64,000 nucleotides of DNA, taken from Voacanga thouarsii. Its lineage: Eukaryota; Streptophyta; Magnoliopsida; Gentianales; Apocynaceae. This document shows, piece after piece, positions 12,382 to 25,400 of the stretch. Each line of letters opens with the position of its first letter. Position 1 is the first letter of the stretch. Location of the stretch: NCBI GenBank assembly GCA_026120185.1, contig JANUWF010002008.1, forward strand, positions 783,501 through 847,500, written 5' to 3'. A program made the position numbers and the translations under genes. Under the pieces are notes generated by a model that saw only the letters and a list, made by a program, of their open reading frames with translations, was not told the DNA's origin and ran no database searches.

Positions 12382-15129
12382 GTAATTTCCTCTGCCTCTG
12401 TCTGTCGCTTTCTTTCCGTCTCTTTCTGTTTGATCGCTCTGTTATCTATGAGTTAATGGTTTCGTTTGATATATTTGTTTATGTGAAACTGGAATTTATT
12501 CTTTTTGTTGCATGTTGTGTTTGTGGATTTCCGTTATGATGGGCGGCCTTAGGGTTTCGAGGTTAAAGCTGTATGCTTTTGATTTCGTTTTGCTTTTGTG
12601 GAATTGCTCGGTTGAATCGATCTTGGATGGTGGGCAGAATTGGGGATTGTTGATCCGTGTAGAATTCTTCATTTGTTGATGTTGGTAAATGTGAATTTTT
12701 GTTGTAGATGGAGATTGTCATGCATGGCTTATTAATTGACCATTCATTCTATTAATTAATTAGCCTTATGATACATGATTTTTACATGCATTTCTCATTT
12801 TAATCATGTGTGTGGGCATTAATGCTTATATACATGTATGCATATGGATGGCTTTTTATTTCTTGAATTCATTGTTTTCTCCATTCAATATATATTTCTA
12901 AATGTTCTTCAGGCATTTCTTGAGGTTTTAGTTCCTTTTTATGCGCGGGAAAAAATAAAAAAGGAAAAATGGAATGCTTGAGAAGATGTAACTGGAATTT
13001 AATTTATGGATGCCGTTTTTTTTGTTTCTTTTGATCTTTCCTGTAAAGGTGAATGTTCACTTTCATTTATTACTTATTATCATCTCGGAAATTTTTGCTG
13101 CATCTGATGAGATCAAGGTAAATGTTTCGGAGTAATTCCAGAACCTTTTATACGTTTGACATTGAGACTTTATATGTATATTGCACTGATAGCTTTTTTT
13201 TTTTTTTTCCTATAAATGGAGTAAAGGAGTGCACACTACTTTTAAGATTTCCCTAAAAGAGTTTCGTTGACGAAATTCTTACTTACTTGAATGCGCTGTG
13301 CAGTACATAACTGTCTGCAAATATTAAATTTTACCTTAAACTAATTTATCCTCAGGATAAGTAGTTAGTTTAAGGGAAAAAACTTAATGCTGCTGACAGA
13401 TTTGTACGGCATAGCGCTTTTAACCTCTGGACGAGGAAAACTTAACTCAGTGTAGACAACTTTTTCCACACATAGTAAATAAAAAGCTATCATGAATGGT
13501 ATCAAGTGCAAGAAACTTGAAAAGGCTTGGCTACAGACACGTATAAAAAGATTCCAGGATTATTCTAAGCAATCATCTTAATCATATCCTTTGCAGCTAA
13601 AATTTCCAAAATGATCATAAGTAAACCTCTATTGGGAATTTCAGGCAGAAAGGTGGGGCCAAATTCTGTGAATTCTGAGATGCAACTATATACAAAGGGA
13701 ATTGCTTTTGCTGATGAAGTTGTGTCAATGTTCATTTCTTGGATTTAGGATGAATTTGATCATGTTAGAGGTATTTGGCGGAATTGGGTTCGTAAGTTAG
13801 ATACCTAACCTTCTGTCGCTTGTCAAAAGGAATCTGCACTGAGTAAGCATTCGTAAAATTCACAAGTATCGAAGTATGATGAAGGCATATAGACAGCCTA
13901 TGTTAGTTATAGAGGAGGAGAAATTTGTGGATATCTCAGATCAACTGATCTAGAGAAGAAACTTCCAGAATTTTGATTAAGCGGCATGATTTAGGAGGAA
14001 GTTCTCAAGTAGAAGGAAAGGGTTAGCGTGAGAAGGAACGTGTCAAGCAGGACATTATGGAATCAATAGGTGAACCAAATTCGATTCTCTGTTGGCTTTC
14101 AGTCTCAACCTCTGTGGTTCATTTTGATGGTTGAATTGAAGTAAATCATTTGCTTTACATTACAAAGATATTTTTAAGAACCAAATTCTCCCCAAACAAA
14201 CACCCCCCCAAAAATATTTAAGGACCTAGTTGTCACCAAACAGCCCCTCTGTCCTTGGATCTCTTGATTTTTTGAGAGATATCTGCTGCCTACCTACCCT
14301 TTAGGGAGATATTGTTGACTTTACGCATTTTGGTGGTTCTTGCATGCTTGTCATGACCAGTCATATTCTTGTGTATCGTGGGTTTTCCTTGCATGTCAAT
14401 ATTGGGGTATTCAAGTGAGGCAATTCATGTAAATCTTGTCTCCAGTTGTTTTCTCCTGCCTGCTTCTTTCCCTTCTTCCTTCTGTTCTTGTTGTTGGAAT
14501 TGTTTTGCTGTGTGTTTTCACAATGAGCAACTTTCATGTCTTTTGCTTTCTTTTACTTTAAGGAAGATGTATATGTCTGGATGTACAAGATTTATAGTAT
14601 GTAATCTTGCGGTAATCCATGATGCCTCTTTTGCAAAAGATAGTAGGACCAGCTGTATTTCTCATATATTACTTCTAATTCGCATCACAGTATTGAATTG
14701 TCACAACCTGGGATAATTATTGGCTTGACTTTCCCTTTTCTTTAACTTTAGTTCAGGTTTACTATTTTATTATTGTCCTTCCCACAGCTAGTGCTCACCC
14801 TTTGCCGCTTAATCTTCGTAGTGACCTAGATATATTAGCAAGTTGCTAGCCAAAGAATATTTCCGTGTGAATATTTGCATAGCAACTCCACTTTTATTTT
14901 CAAGGGGTTTGCGGATATGTGGTTTTCACATTCTAGTACCCAGGTTTTCTTCTTTTTTATTCTATTGGTAGGAGCACGTGTCAGACATACAACCTTTGTG
15001 TACTCTTGAATTGCTCAAATAGGATTTTTTGGTGAATTTAAGTTGAATTCTTTGCTGAAATCACACTTATCTTGATTATGCTCTTGCCTGTATTCTGCAT
15101 TAAGTTATATTTTCTTCTACCATGTGCAG
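12382..15129 (+). other. Inferred 5' UTR intron of the UBA-protein gene
   Basis: A T-rich stretch of about 2.75 kb runs from the GT donor at 12382 to the AG acceptor at 15128-15129. It has no long reading frame resembling a known protein; an open frame at 14369-14716 has no domain and is probably chance. Long leader introns next to an uninterrupted coding exon are common in plant housekeeping genes and may raise expression. Confidence 0.6.
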
Positions 15130-15153
15130 GAATTATAATTTGAGGCCTGAGAG

Positions 15154-17109
15154 ATGTCTCCGGCATCCAAATCTAAGTCCAAGGACAAGAAGGCAGGGAA
15201 GGAGTCGTCTAAGGCTTCTTCAAAGTCTTCAAGTCATGTCAACACAGTCAGTGGGATTTCTTCTAGTGGATATAACCCACTTTTGGGAACATTCCATACA
15301 ATTGAGACAGCACCATTGTCATCCGCTGCTCCGCTTCATGTAAATGGTCGGTTCCGAAATATTGATGACACTGAGGATCATAGTGGGAACTCTTTCGGTA
15401 CTGGCCTCGAGTATGATTCTATTTCCAACAATGGAAGTTGGTCCGGTGAGTCAGAAGATCATAAAGAGAAAGCATCCCAACCACCTGTACGTCAGGAGAT
15501 GGTACCTGGTGCTGACAATGACAAGCGAGAAAAAATTCGTCAAAAGAATGAGAGGAAGCATCAGCGTCAGAAGGAGAGGCGGGCTCAAGAATTGCATGAG
15601 CGGTGCAGTGGCTATCTTATGTCAAGAAAGCTGGAAGCACTGGCTCAGCAGCTTGTGGGAATGGGATTTTCTCATGAACGAGCTACAATGGCTCTCATTC
15701 TAAATGAAGGCAGGGTAGAAGAATCTGTAGCTTGGCTCTTTGAAGGAGGTGAAGAAGCAGATAAGCATAGAGAACATAACCTTGATGGTGGGAGTAACTT
15801 GAAAATTGATATATCTGAGGAGCTTGCACGGATTGCAGATATGGAACTTAGATACAAGTGCTCCAAGCAGGAAGTTGAAAGAATAATTGTTTCTTGTGAG
15901 GGTGATCTTGAGAAGGCGGAAGAAACTCTGAGGGTACAGAAGCAGGACCCTCCTTCCATTTCACCTAAGCCTGAAGAAACCGGTGATCCTCCTATTGTTG
16001 GCAACAGCAAGATTCCGATCACTGTTAGTCAGAACTCGATCAGGGCACAATCAAAGCTTGTTCCAGCAACTACCATGCAGCAGAAAAGGGATGAAAAAGA
16101 TTTCAATTACACAAAAGTTGCAGTTACAGTAGGCTCTTTGATGGAGACTGCAAACAAAAATCTCCAGTCACTGAAGAGGATTCAACCAAAGGAGTGGGGT
16201 AATAAACCACAGCAAATTGGCATGCCAGCAGAGAAAAGGTGGCCGGTTGTGGGATCGAATCCAGCTGTTTCCTATTCTTTGGCCTCATCATTGCAGGCAT
16301 CACCTCCACCATCCAAGACAGAATCACGTTATGTGGCTGTTGGGAATGAACTTAAGAACTTGCAGCTTGGATCTGTCAGAGAACCAGTAATAGTGATGCA
16401 GCGGCCCCAATCAATTAATGGAAAGCCTGTCCCCAGCACAAGTGTAAATTCATCATCTACTGGCACAACCACAGGTTGGTATCCTAATAATAGTGTGGAG
16501 ACACTGAAACCCAATGGGTTCATGCCTCCAGTTTCTGGTACAAGAAGTCTAAGTCCGAGCACTGTGAGTGCAAGCCAGTTGTACAGTCAATTTTCATACC
16601 AACCTCCACCACCATTTGTGTCAAGTAATGGCTCTGTGGACTCTCCTGGAACAAGCCGGGGGAACGGTTTGTGGAGCCGAACAAGTGCATCTCCAACGAT
16701 TGCTGCAGCATCCTCTCTGGGACTTTTCTCTGGGTTAGGTGCTAATGGCTCATCAGGCTCTTCATCTCCTGTAGATTGGAATATTGGTAGCTCAATGCCG
16801 CAGTTTGATTACACCAACATTGACTGGACTTTGGATCGGGGGAATACTATATCAACTCCAGGTGGTTTGTGGTCTGGATTAGTCCCAAGAGAGACTCGGC
16901 AATATGATTCATTTACTTCAGGAATGAGTGTTAAGTCTGCCATGAGACCTGTTCTGTCCAATGGGAATGGCGTTCCAATTGCAGGGTTGCAGGATGGAGT
17001 AGGTACTGCCGAAACTTCTACCAGTGGTTCTCGCGAGTGGACTTCTCCCTTTGAAGAGAAAGATCTTTTCAGTTTACCCAGACAGTTTGTTTCCTCTCCC
17101 TCTCTGTAG
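15154..17109 (+). CDS. UBA domain-containing protein, 651 residues
   Basis: The protein is encoded by one exon, starting at the ATG 25 bases after the splice acceptor and ending at TAG 17107-17109. The N-terminus (1-30) is lysine and serine rich. Residues 123-150 are a strongly basic, charged stretch likely to be helical. Residues about 158-198 form a ubiquitin-associated domain containing the MGF loop motif (LVGMGFSHERATMAL) and the WLFEGG end. Residues about 220-262 form a second UBA-like three-helix segment. The C-terminal 390 residues are serine, proline and glycine rich and probably disordered. This arrangement matches the plant family annotated as UBA/TS-N domain proteins, which are predicted to bind ubiquitin; no enzymatic motif is present. 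Its transcript converges on the CMK gene downstream. The precise biological role is not known to me. Confidence 0.93.
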   Translation: MSPASKSKSKDKKAGKESSKASSKSSSHVNTVSGISSSGYNPLLGTFHTIETAPLSSAAPLHVNGRFRNIDDTEDHSGNSFGTGLEYDSISNNGSWSGESEDHKEKASQPPVRQEMVPGADNDKREKIRQKNERKHQRQKERRAQELHERCSGYLMSRKLEALAQQLVGMGFSHERATMALILNEGRVEESVAWLFEGGEEADKHREHNLDGGSNLKIDISEELARIADMELRYKCSKQEVERIIVSCEGDLEKAEETLRVQKQDPPSISPKPEETGDPPIVGNSKIPITVSQNSIRAQSKLVPATTMQQKRDEKDFNYTKVAVTVGSLMETANKNLQSLKRIQPKEWGNKPQQIGMPAEKRWPVVGSNPAVSYSLASSLQASPPPSKTESRYVAVGNELKNLQLGSVREPVIVMQRPQSINGKPVPSTSVNSSSTGTTTGWYPNNSVETLKPNGFMPPVSGTRSLSPSTVSASQLYSQFSYQPPPPFVSSNGSVDSPGTSRGNGLWSRTSASPTIAAASSLGLFSGLGANGSSGSSSPVDWNIGSSMPQFDYTNIDWTLDRGNTISTPGGLWSGLVPRETRQYDSFTSGMSVKSAMRPVLSNGNGVPIAGLQDGVGTAETSTSGSREWTSPFEEKDLFSLPRQFVSSPSL

Positions 17110-17216
17110 AATGGTTGGGATAGGACCTGAAAAATAAACAAGATGAAAAGAAAAAAAGAAACCAGTAATTGTGCTTGAATTTGATGTTGGTGTTGGTTCT
17201 TATGATGCTTTGCCCA

Positions 17217-17642
17217 TGTGATTGTTCTCTGTCAACCTTTAGTGGAAAAAGCATCTAAAATATTGGTTTATTTTTTCTCCGTCTGTGTGTGGGGTGTGGG
17301 TGGTTGGGAGCCGTGGGGAGGGGGGATTGCTATAAGCGCCAAAGAATTCTTGCTTGTGCTCAAGCTACGGTGTTGAGTTTTAGGTACGTAGAATTGAAGG
17401 CAAAGATGAGAGTGGTATTGGGACGGACAAGAGTGGTGAAGGGGAAATTTGGGGTTTTTTTGCGGCGGGGGGATTGTTTCTAATTGTTTTGGAAAGTTGG
17501 GGGGCGTATGGGTCTGGGCAGAAATTGGATTTCTGACAAACCAAACCTTCCACTGTTGACATGTGTCAGAGTTTTATGTGGTTGTTCTTGGTCAACCTCC
17601 TTGGAAAATGTATCTCAAGTCTTGGTTTATTTTTCCCTCCTC
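17217..17642 (+). repeat. Diverged tandem duplication in the 3' flank of the UBA gene
   Basis: The segment around 17217-17282 (TGATTGTTCT, then GTCAACCTTTAGTGGAAAA and TTGGTTTATTTTTTCTCC) recurs in altered form at 17578-17642 (TGGTTGTTCT, GTCAACCTCC, TTGGTTTATTTTTCCCTCC). The copies are about 360 bp apart and clearly diverged. The unit lies in or just after the 3' UTR. The open frames here (17289-17483, 17484-17720) have no domain and look like by-products. Confidence 0.6.
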
Positions 17643-17719
17643 GCATCGCCCCCTTCTCTCTATGCATCATTTTCGGGAAATTGCTTGATTGTTCAGCTGA
17701 AGCAATTGTATAGATTGTA

Positions 17720-19486
17720 GCGGAAGCCTGTTTGAGTATACAGCAGCAAATTTGGTACCTAAAACTGGCAGAAAGGCCAGGTTTGTCCCATGGATTGATA
17801 CCCAGCTAGGCCGTGTCATTAGTGCTAGTTGTGATGCGAGTTCTGATTATTTGGAAACCTGAGTGTCCCATGTGGAATTTGGCTTTTGACAACTGACACC
17901 TCTATGGTAACTTGGTATTATACCATGTCATGGAGACGGCTTGAGAAAAGAGGGTGGGGATTAATTTCTGCAAGTGTAGGCTTGCTATTCATTTTAGGCA
18001 TCGGTAGCATACAGACTCCCATTTGTATGTCTTCTGGCCAAAGGGCAACAAAGGGCTGAGATTTGCGAGTTTTGCTAGTTAAGCAGTTGGTTATCTCCCT
18101 GGTCACCTTATAAACCATTCTTGGCTCTTCCTTTCATAGTATTTCTTAAACCTAGTTGTGAGACAAACTAAAGTCGCCTCTCGGCAATATTCATCAGAAA
18201 GAAAATTAAATTAAAGATAAATACATCCTTCGCATAATACACAAACAATATGCGACTTTCCTAATTTTGTCTGCCAATTATAGGGATGATAGGAGTCGGA
18301 GATGTAGGATCATATCTAACGAAGATTTCTGCTAAAAAGGCGATGTGTTACATCTCCGTTTGGCGAATTTAGAAACTCCCAGGTGATAGTGGCATCTACA
18401 TCTCTAAGCTGAAAATACTCACCGAGGACCAAAATTTGAACTAGGTGGTTCCTAAGCCTTTTCCTAATTGTACTTTTTATAGTTGGGGTGTTTAGGAAAA
18501 GTTCCAAAACCGTCCAAATTTGTCTAATCCAAACTGATTTAACAATGTCTCCTTTGGATTCAAAATTCAAAAAACTGAAATTTTGTTTCAATTTGAAAAT
18601 TTTAGTTAAATTGCCCTAAATTGAACCGATTTTTAATAGGTATGTTATACCATCCTACATGTTATTAATTTTTTATGAAAGATTGAGCATTGGCTATTGG
18701 CCCATTACACTAAGATTCTCGCTTCTCATCTTTTTCTTTTTCTAGCTTCACCCAGCACAAAAAAAAAGAGATTGGCTTTGAGTAACAATAATTAAAAACC
18801 ACGTGAGATGTATTATATTTAGTTCTCAATAATAGTCTAACTTATGTAGATATATATTCTGCATTTTGTATATATTTTGGTACGGATCAGAATTGATACT
18901 TTATCTTGATTAAAATCGATCTATCTCGATACAAATTAAACTCTATGATTTGAAGTTTTAAATTATTTAATTTGATTTAAAATTCTAAAATCAAAGTTGA
19001 TAATTTGGAATGAGAAACGAGGAAAACAGCTAAAACCACCCATGAAAATCCTAGTACATAAGAGTACTTATTACTTCGTGGAGTCCATGTAGTCTTTTGA
19101 TTGGCATTGGAAGTGTTGAATTTGACTTTGTTCTCATCATCCCTTTTTCTTAACACTTTGGTAACGCTCTAGAATAACAGAGTTTTAAAAAATGAACGTT
19201 TTGGAACTCTTGTGCCAACGCTGCCTCCTACAGAGGTCCACATCTTGCCAATGAGTTTTGCTAAGAGAATACAGCTTGGAATCTCTGCTTGTGCAGAAAA
19301 CAAGTCTCCAATAGAACAGTCCCTTTTAAACAAGATGACCCTTTATATCTAATCTCAGAATTGGCCAACGGTTGAGATGGAAAACAAGACGAGCTTTTCC
19401 TTCCTCCGTCAATAGCCCTTCTGTTTTTGTACTCTTTTATGGAGAAATTATGTGTATTCTTCTCTATCATGAAATAACAAATGAAG
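17720..19486. other. Intergenic region between two convergent genes
   Basis: The region contains the end of the UBA gene's 3' flank, about 1.2 kb of AT-rich DNA without a recognisable feature, and, from roughly 19260 to 19486, the probable 3' UTR of the minus-strand CMK gene. No RNA gene or transposon end was identified. Confidence 0.5.
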
Positions 19487-22400
19487 CTATTTAGCAGACC
19501 GGGAGACCTCTGCATCGGAACTGCAAGGAGTTGATAAAGCAGATTCTGAATACCACAGATTAGCAGGACGAGTAATGAAACGGGCTTCTGCAAATCACAT
19601 TTTGAGAATGTCAGATATACAATACACAAGCAAAAGTTTGCTAAATCTTTAATGAATTAAAGAACAAGCTTCATGACTGAATGAATCAGAAAAAACATAG
19701 TGGATAGTGAGAAGAGAGGCTTTAGGGCAACATAAAGAAAGAAATTTCAAACATGTTTTTGCTTTGCATCTGGCTGTCATGCACAGCATCATAACAAATA
19801 AGAAAATGCTATGTTCTACCTTTTCTAAATCAAGTTTTTCTTTTTTGTCATTGACTGTGATTGGTTGATTCTTTATAATTCTTTTTTTTTTTTTTTTTTT
19901 GGTTGGGGGAGGGGGGAGTTGTGAAACAAACTCATCCAGGAGTTGCAATCTGAATGAAGCATAAAAATGATATGATGTAAAAGAGATGGTAAACATTGCT
20001 ACTCTAGAACATATGTTCACAAATTTTAAGAACTCTACTCAGATTTGGCTTTTTAGCCATATCTGGCCACCATCCACGAAACAATCCCTCACCCTCTTTT
20101 TGAAATTTGTTTAAAAAATCAGGTCTGCTTATGTTTTGGTTTTATCTCAACATAGGATGCAGAGTCTATTTGTTAAGCTGCATAGTGGTGGTGTGGGAAG
20201 TGCATGAACTAAGAGTAGTGACCATATTTTTCCCCCTCTACCTGATCTGCATCTCCTTTACTACTCTCTTTGCTTAAGGATGATGTAGTTCCACCTTTAA
20301 GCAACTATTCTTATCTGCCCTAGCTTTTTGAAAGCTGTTGAAAAGATGTCAAAGTTAAAAAGCCATTCGATAAAGTGATATTTTCTTTCCAAACGTAAAT
20401 AAAATCTGTTTCCAAAAAAGTTAAATCCCTAGGATCAGTCGTTTTTGTAAACCTAAAATCACAAGGAAAAAAAGAAAAAAAACATGAACATAAGCACAAC
20501 TTTTGGGCAAGACCAGCTAAGGTTAGTTTATTTTAAAACAAAAGAGCCAAAGAACTCTTAAAATTGATCAATTAAATTAAAAGCTTAAATGGTGAAGAAA
20601 TAGTTGGGCATATGATTCATGCAGAGACTGGATTTAATTTCCTAAAAGTGAAGTGCACTATTCTCATGAGCACCATTCCGACTCACCTGACAAGAACACA
20701 TCCTTGTATTCATCATCATCATATATAAATTGTGGAGGATCAGGAGACCCAACTCCAACTATAGTGCTTCCACTGCGCAATTGGTGAAATAATCATGCTT
20801 CTAACAAGTGGGACAAAGTGAAACAGTAACAAGAAAAGACAACTTGAAGACAATAAATAGAAATTAGATGTAGTTGAAACCAGACTTCAACCGTTAGCGT
20901 AGATCCTTCAAAAATATAGGTTTTTTTTTTTTTTAATTAATAAACAGGAACTTAGAAGTCCAGCAAATGTAGCTTCCTCTTCTTAACTCGTTAATCTATA
21001 AAATGCAGCACTCAGACATACATAAAAGCCATATGCATGGCAAATAGAAAAACACTTCTTTTCATGAGAAAGAAAGAAATGAATACTCTGAATCTCCAGT
21101 AGCTTGTTTGAGAGACTGGGACAATAAGTAGAGCAGCAGAAGCAGAACTCCCGCAGCAAATGAGAGAAAGCAATAGTGGCAAAGGCTTGTTTTATCATGC
21201 GTTTGAGATCTCAAACAAACCCAATTTCTACATGACCATCTTCTAAGTGATTAACAGTTCTACATGTCTTTAGGGAATTGATCACATTCCCTAAAACTCT
21301 TCCATGAAGTCCATCAAGTTAAGTCACTTTACATTACCATAGCATGCAGGCTGGAATGCATGTCAAGATCAGAATTTATCAACATATATTTTCATTCTTG
21401 TGGGTAATTAGGTATGTCTATCAAATGTGGGAACGAGATAATTTAGTTCATCAAGGCAATTACCTAATAAAATTGGAGGTATTACTCCCTCTACTCCAGA
21501 TTGAATATCCTAGTTTCACCACACATGGATATTGTGGAAGACCTTAAAATGCTTAATAATCTAAGAAAAGGTGGAAAATAAGTAAGGTCATTTTATCAGT
21601 TAAATTTAAAAGGAATGTGGAGAGCATGCAGGTTCACATCCTTTTCTTATGTATAAATTTTTAGAGAAGAAATATTTAAATTTGAAAGAACAGAATTGAA
21701 ACAGAAACTAAAACTTGGCAATATCAGAAAAACCTATTGAATTGTGTATGGTAAAGAACCAATAATTCCTGAGTTTAAGGAAAATGATGAGCAACACTAT
21801 ACCTTCCTGACATAAAAACAGCCTCATACTGCCCTCGCCCTGCAGCAAGCACACGCTGTTTCAGTCTTTTGAGTGATGGAAGAACGTCAAAAGCAGGAAG
21901 TTCTGCAAAAGAAACACTGTCAAATGTTATTGAAAAGATGGGTGTTTCAAACCGGAATATTTGGATATTCACCACTGTTTTGCAGCACCGCTGAAATGCC
22001 AAAATCTTACCAATAAAATAACAACGTTAACCAGACCTGTGGTGTCACATTTCAGAATCAAATCCTAGATACTGGTAGGAAATTACTTATGGTGGAATTT
22101 GTCCAAAAATCTCCATCATAGATGCACTCAGGGAATAGAACTAAGAGTAGTTTCTGAGATAACAGAACTATTTTGCCAGACAATTCTACAGTAATGTTTG
22201 CAAAATGTCTTCCAAACTGAGTCTGTCTAAATTGATGCAACCAAATGCAGAAGTTTCAGATCACAACTCCAGATCTTCAGTGATTCTTCCAGTATGGATG
22301 GCTCAAGTACATATGATTTCAAATCTATAGTCAAATCCACGTGGAACATAGTATTCATCTTAACAGATCTAAAATTCATCCCAGTTCAAATGGTCTAAAT

Positions 22401-25400
22401 CTATCCTATCTAAGTGGTGTTTGAAACAACGGATATTGATTCTTGTTTATCCCAGAGATCAAAATATTAGACCTAGGGCTTTTATATTTATTTATTTCAC
22501 AGTCATATGATTTTAAATGCTCTAAAGCAAACTCCGATTTTGGGTAGTTTGGCTAACAACTGCTTACTTTCAGGCTTGGTACAACATAAAGTTTATAAAT
22601 GTATTAAATTAATAAGGATAAACTAAGATGTCAATCATGCGGAGCCAAATAAAAGGCATTAGATAGTCATCTTCATACTGAAGAAGCAATGAACCAAGTA
22701 GCACATGAATAGATTTAAATGAGTGCAATCAAGTTCTGGGGAGTCTACTAAAGATTTGGATCACCCTCTCTCCACAATATTTCTTTGAGTGGGCCAATAT
22801 TGTTGTTACGATATGTTACACTTATTGCTAACTTATAAGGTTGGGCATACTATGATAACATCTGGGTTCTAGAAACAGCATTAACAGATGTACAAAGAGA
22901 CCAAAGGGCTACATTGATGTAGTTGTTAATTTACTTTCTTGAGGATGTCTCATTTTCTTTCTTGTGTTTCTTCTTTTATGTAAAATGTCCTGTGTTATGA
23001 CTACTTTCAGTCATTAGACAAAAGCAGTAACAATTATTTTCATAAAGGTGTGGGAGAATGAGCTCCAGTTAACAAAACAAGCAAATGAACTCTGTCCTGC
23101 AGGAAATACTGGTCAAGCAAAGAATTCAGCCAAACTAGTGTACAAGCAAAGAATTAACAACTGTCGCAATCAAACTCATGATAGCATACCTATGATTACA
23201 TTTGCAGGTACTTGGTTGTAATAAAACTGGTTGGTTTTTACCATGAAAAAGAACTCTAGCGTATTCATGTTAAAAGATATCCACTTGATGAAGAACTTTT
23301 CAAATTTCAAAGGCAAAATGTAGTTCTAAAAACATCCACAGCCAACATTCAAATACTGCTCTTTGCAAACACATTATCTTCTCCCAAGTGAGTGAAAAAG
23401 AGAGAGCTCACAGGGAAATTTATTGCATATATCAATATGTAGTTGATCCTTATCAACCAACCAAAGACATATAACATGCCCAATTAAGCAAAAGCCAACC
23501 AAGAATTATCTATTGGACACATTCCAAAACAAAAATACAAAACACATAAAAAAGCAGATAGTTTTGTATTAGGAAGGAAAGATAACTGACATATTCGCAT
23601 CATGATATAGATAGGAAATTGGAAAAGAGTTGAGGTGGAGAGACGGGGATTAGCTTTTGAGGATTCATACCTAGATCATTGACACAAACATCTTGAGATA
23701 TTCCACTCTTTGAGATCTTTTCCAGCAGAGCTGATGGATCAATCTTACTTGTGTCATCCAAACGAAGGCGCTGAGAGATTAAATTTTTCTTAGAAATCCA
23801 TTCAACCAATTTCCAGATTAAGATTCAACAATAAACTATTACGTATTACCTTGTAGACTTCAGCCGTGGAGCAAGCTTGTGGAGGTTTTATGAGAATCAT
23901 TGGAATGTCATCAGGAATTGGTGAAGGAATATCTTGAACAACCTGAACAACAAAAATCATTAACTTTTTCTAAGCTGATATGCCATCTGGCATATAGTTG
24001 ATACCATGACAAGGGAGCAAATATTGCAACTAATGAAGGTATACTTTTTTTGGTTGTAAAAGAAAACAAACTTGAGAAGCATCTTATAGAATGCTGAAAG
24101 AAAGACACCTTCAAATTCTTGATAAATGGATTTAATTTATTCCATGCACTGAAGAAAGACATTTTCAGATTCTTGATGAATGGATTTATATATTCCATGC
24201 ATTATGGAAGCAGAAAAGGCTGATAATTTGGATGAACTGGAAACATCTGAAAGCCAATTCTATTTACCACCCAGTTCATATCTTTGTTTCATGTGCTTGA
24301 GGGAGGAATTATATCTCTTCAATCTCGGAATACCACCTAACTGTGGCCAGAGAGTAAAATAGGTTGGAAAGAAAGGGTCTTAAGGTCTGATTGGATGACA
24401 TAAATCATGGTTGATCCTGCCACCAGTAGAAATTGGTGCATTTAATTAAACTTTCTTCTAAGAAAGGATATTCTTATATAAATTAAATTTTAAGCTGCAA
24501 GACTACAACAGCGGGAAAAAAAAAAATGAAAGCCCTTCTTTTATTTAAGGTCCTCATAATGTCCATCTCATTTGCATTGTTGAAATTTGCCTACATTTTG
24601 GTATGTGCATAGGCACTTGAATGCATGCATCCAACAATATTTACTTTGCTTTGTAAAAACCGTGACACAATTTGTTCACTATCCAAACTAACATGAAAAC
24701 AAACCCACTGCCACCCAGTATTAATCAAGCACTTGGTCGATCTTCAGATGCAGTAGTGCAGTTTCTCTTTTATTTGCATGTGGTTATTATTCTACTTGAA
24801 GACACAACCTTGAGGCTGAGTAATTTATCGTAAAACACTCAATTGCACACCATATGAGTATTTACCATTGGATAAATTAATTGAATTATTGAAGACTTCT
24901 TTATTTTTGTTTCAGGCATATTTGGCCAAGATGGTAAGCTAAACCATTTTAAGGAAGAAAAAATCTTTGGACAACATGAAACTTTTAGGCAGTTGTAAAC
25001 CTTGGAAGGCTAGATAGATAAATGAAATGCTATAATTCTTTGTAGGGATGTGGAGAACATGGGAAATCATGATAAGAAGAACCATTGCTCTGCTGGGCTA
25101 AGGAAAAGACACATACATCACCTCTACCTGTACAATAAGCTGCTCCACGGGAGAAAAAAAATGGAACATCTGAACCAATCTCACCAGACCATTCTTGGAG
25201 ATCCTTTTCACTCACAATGCCACCAGAGAATTCATTTGCTGCCCATAAAGCAGTTGCAGCATTGCTGCTACCGCCACCTAACCCAGCCCCAGCAGGCACT
25301 TTTTTATCAAGATGAACCTTTCCACAAAACCAAATAGAGATTAGCGCAAACTCCGGTTGAGGAGTATGTCCAAATGATATTGTCAAATATACAAGTTAGT

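Noticed and set aside
12149..12385. 78-codon frame rich in serine and leucine
   Set aside because: It lies in the CT-rich 5' leader of the UBA gene, ends in the inferred intron, and is explained by the TC repeat.
15122..17141. Several open frames overlapping the UBA gene on both strands
   Set aside because: They are shadows of the 651-codon gene in other frames, without domains.
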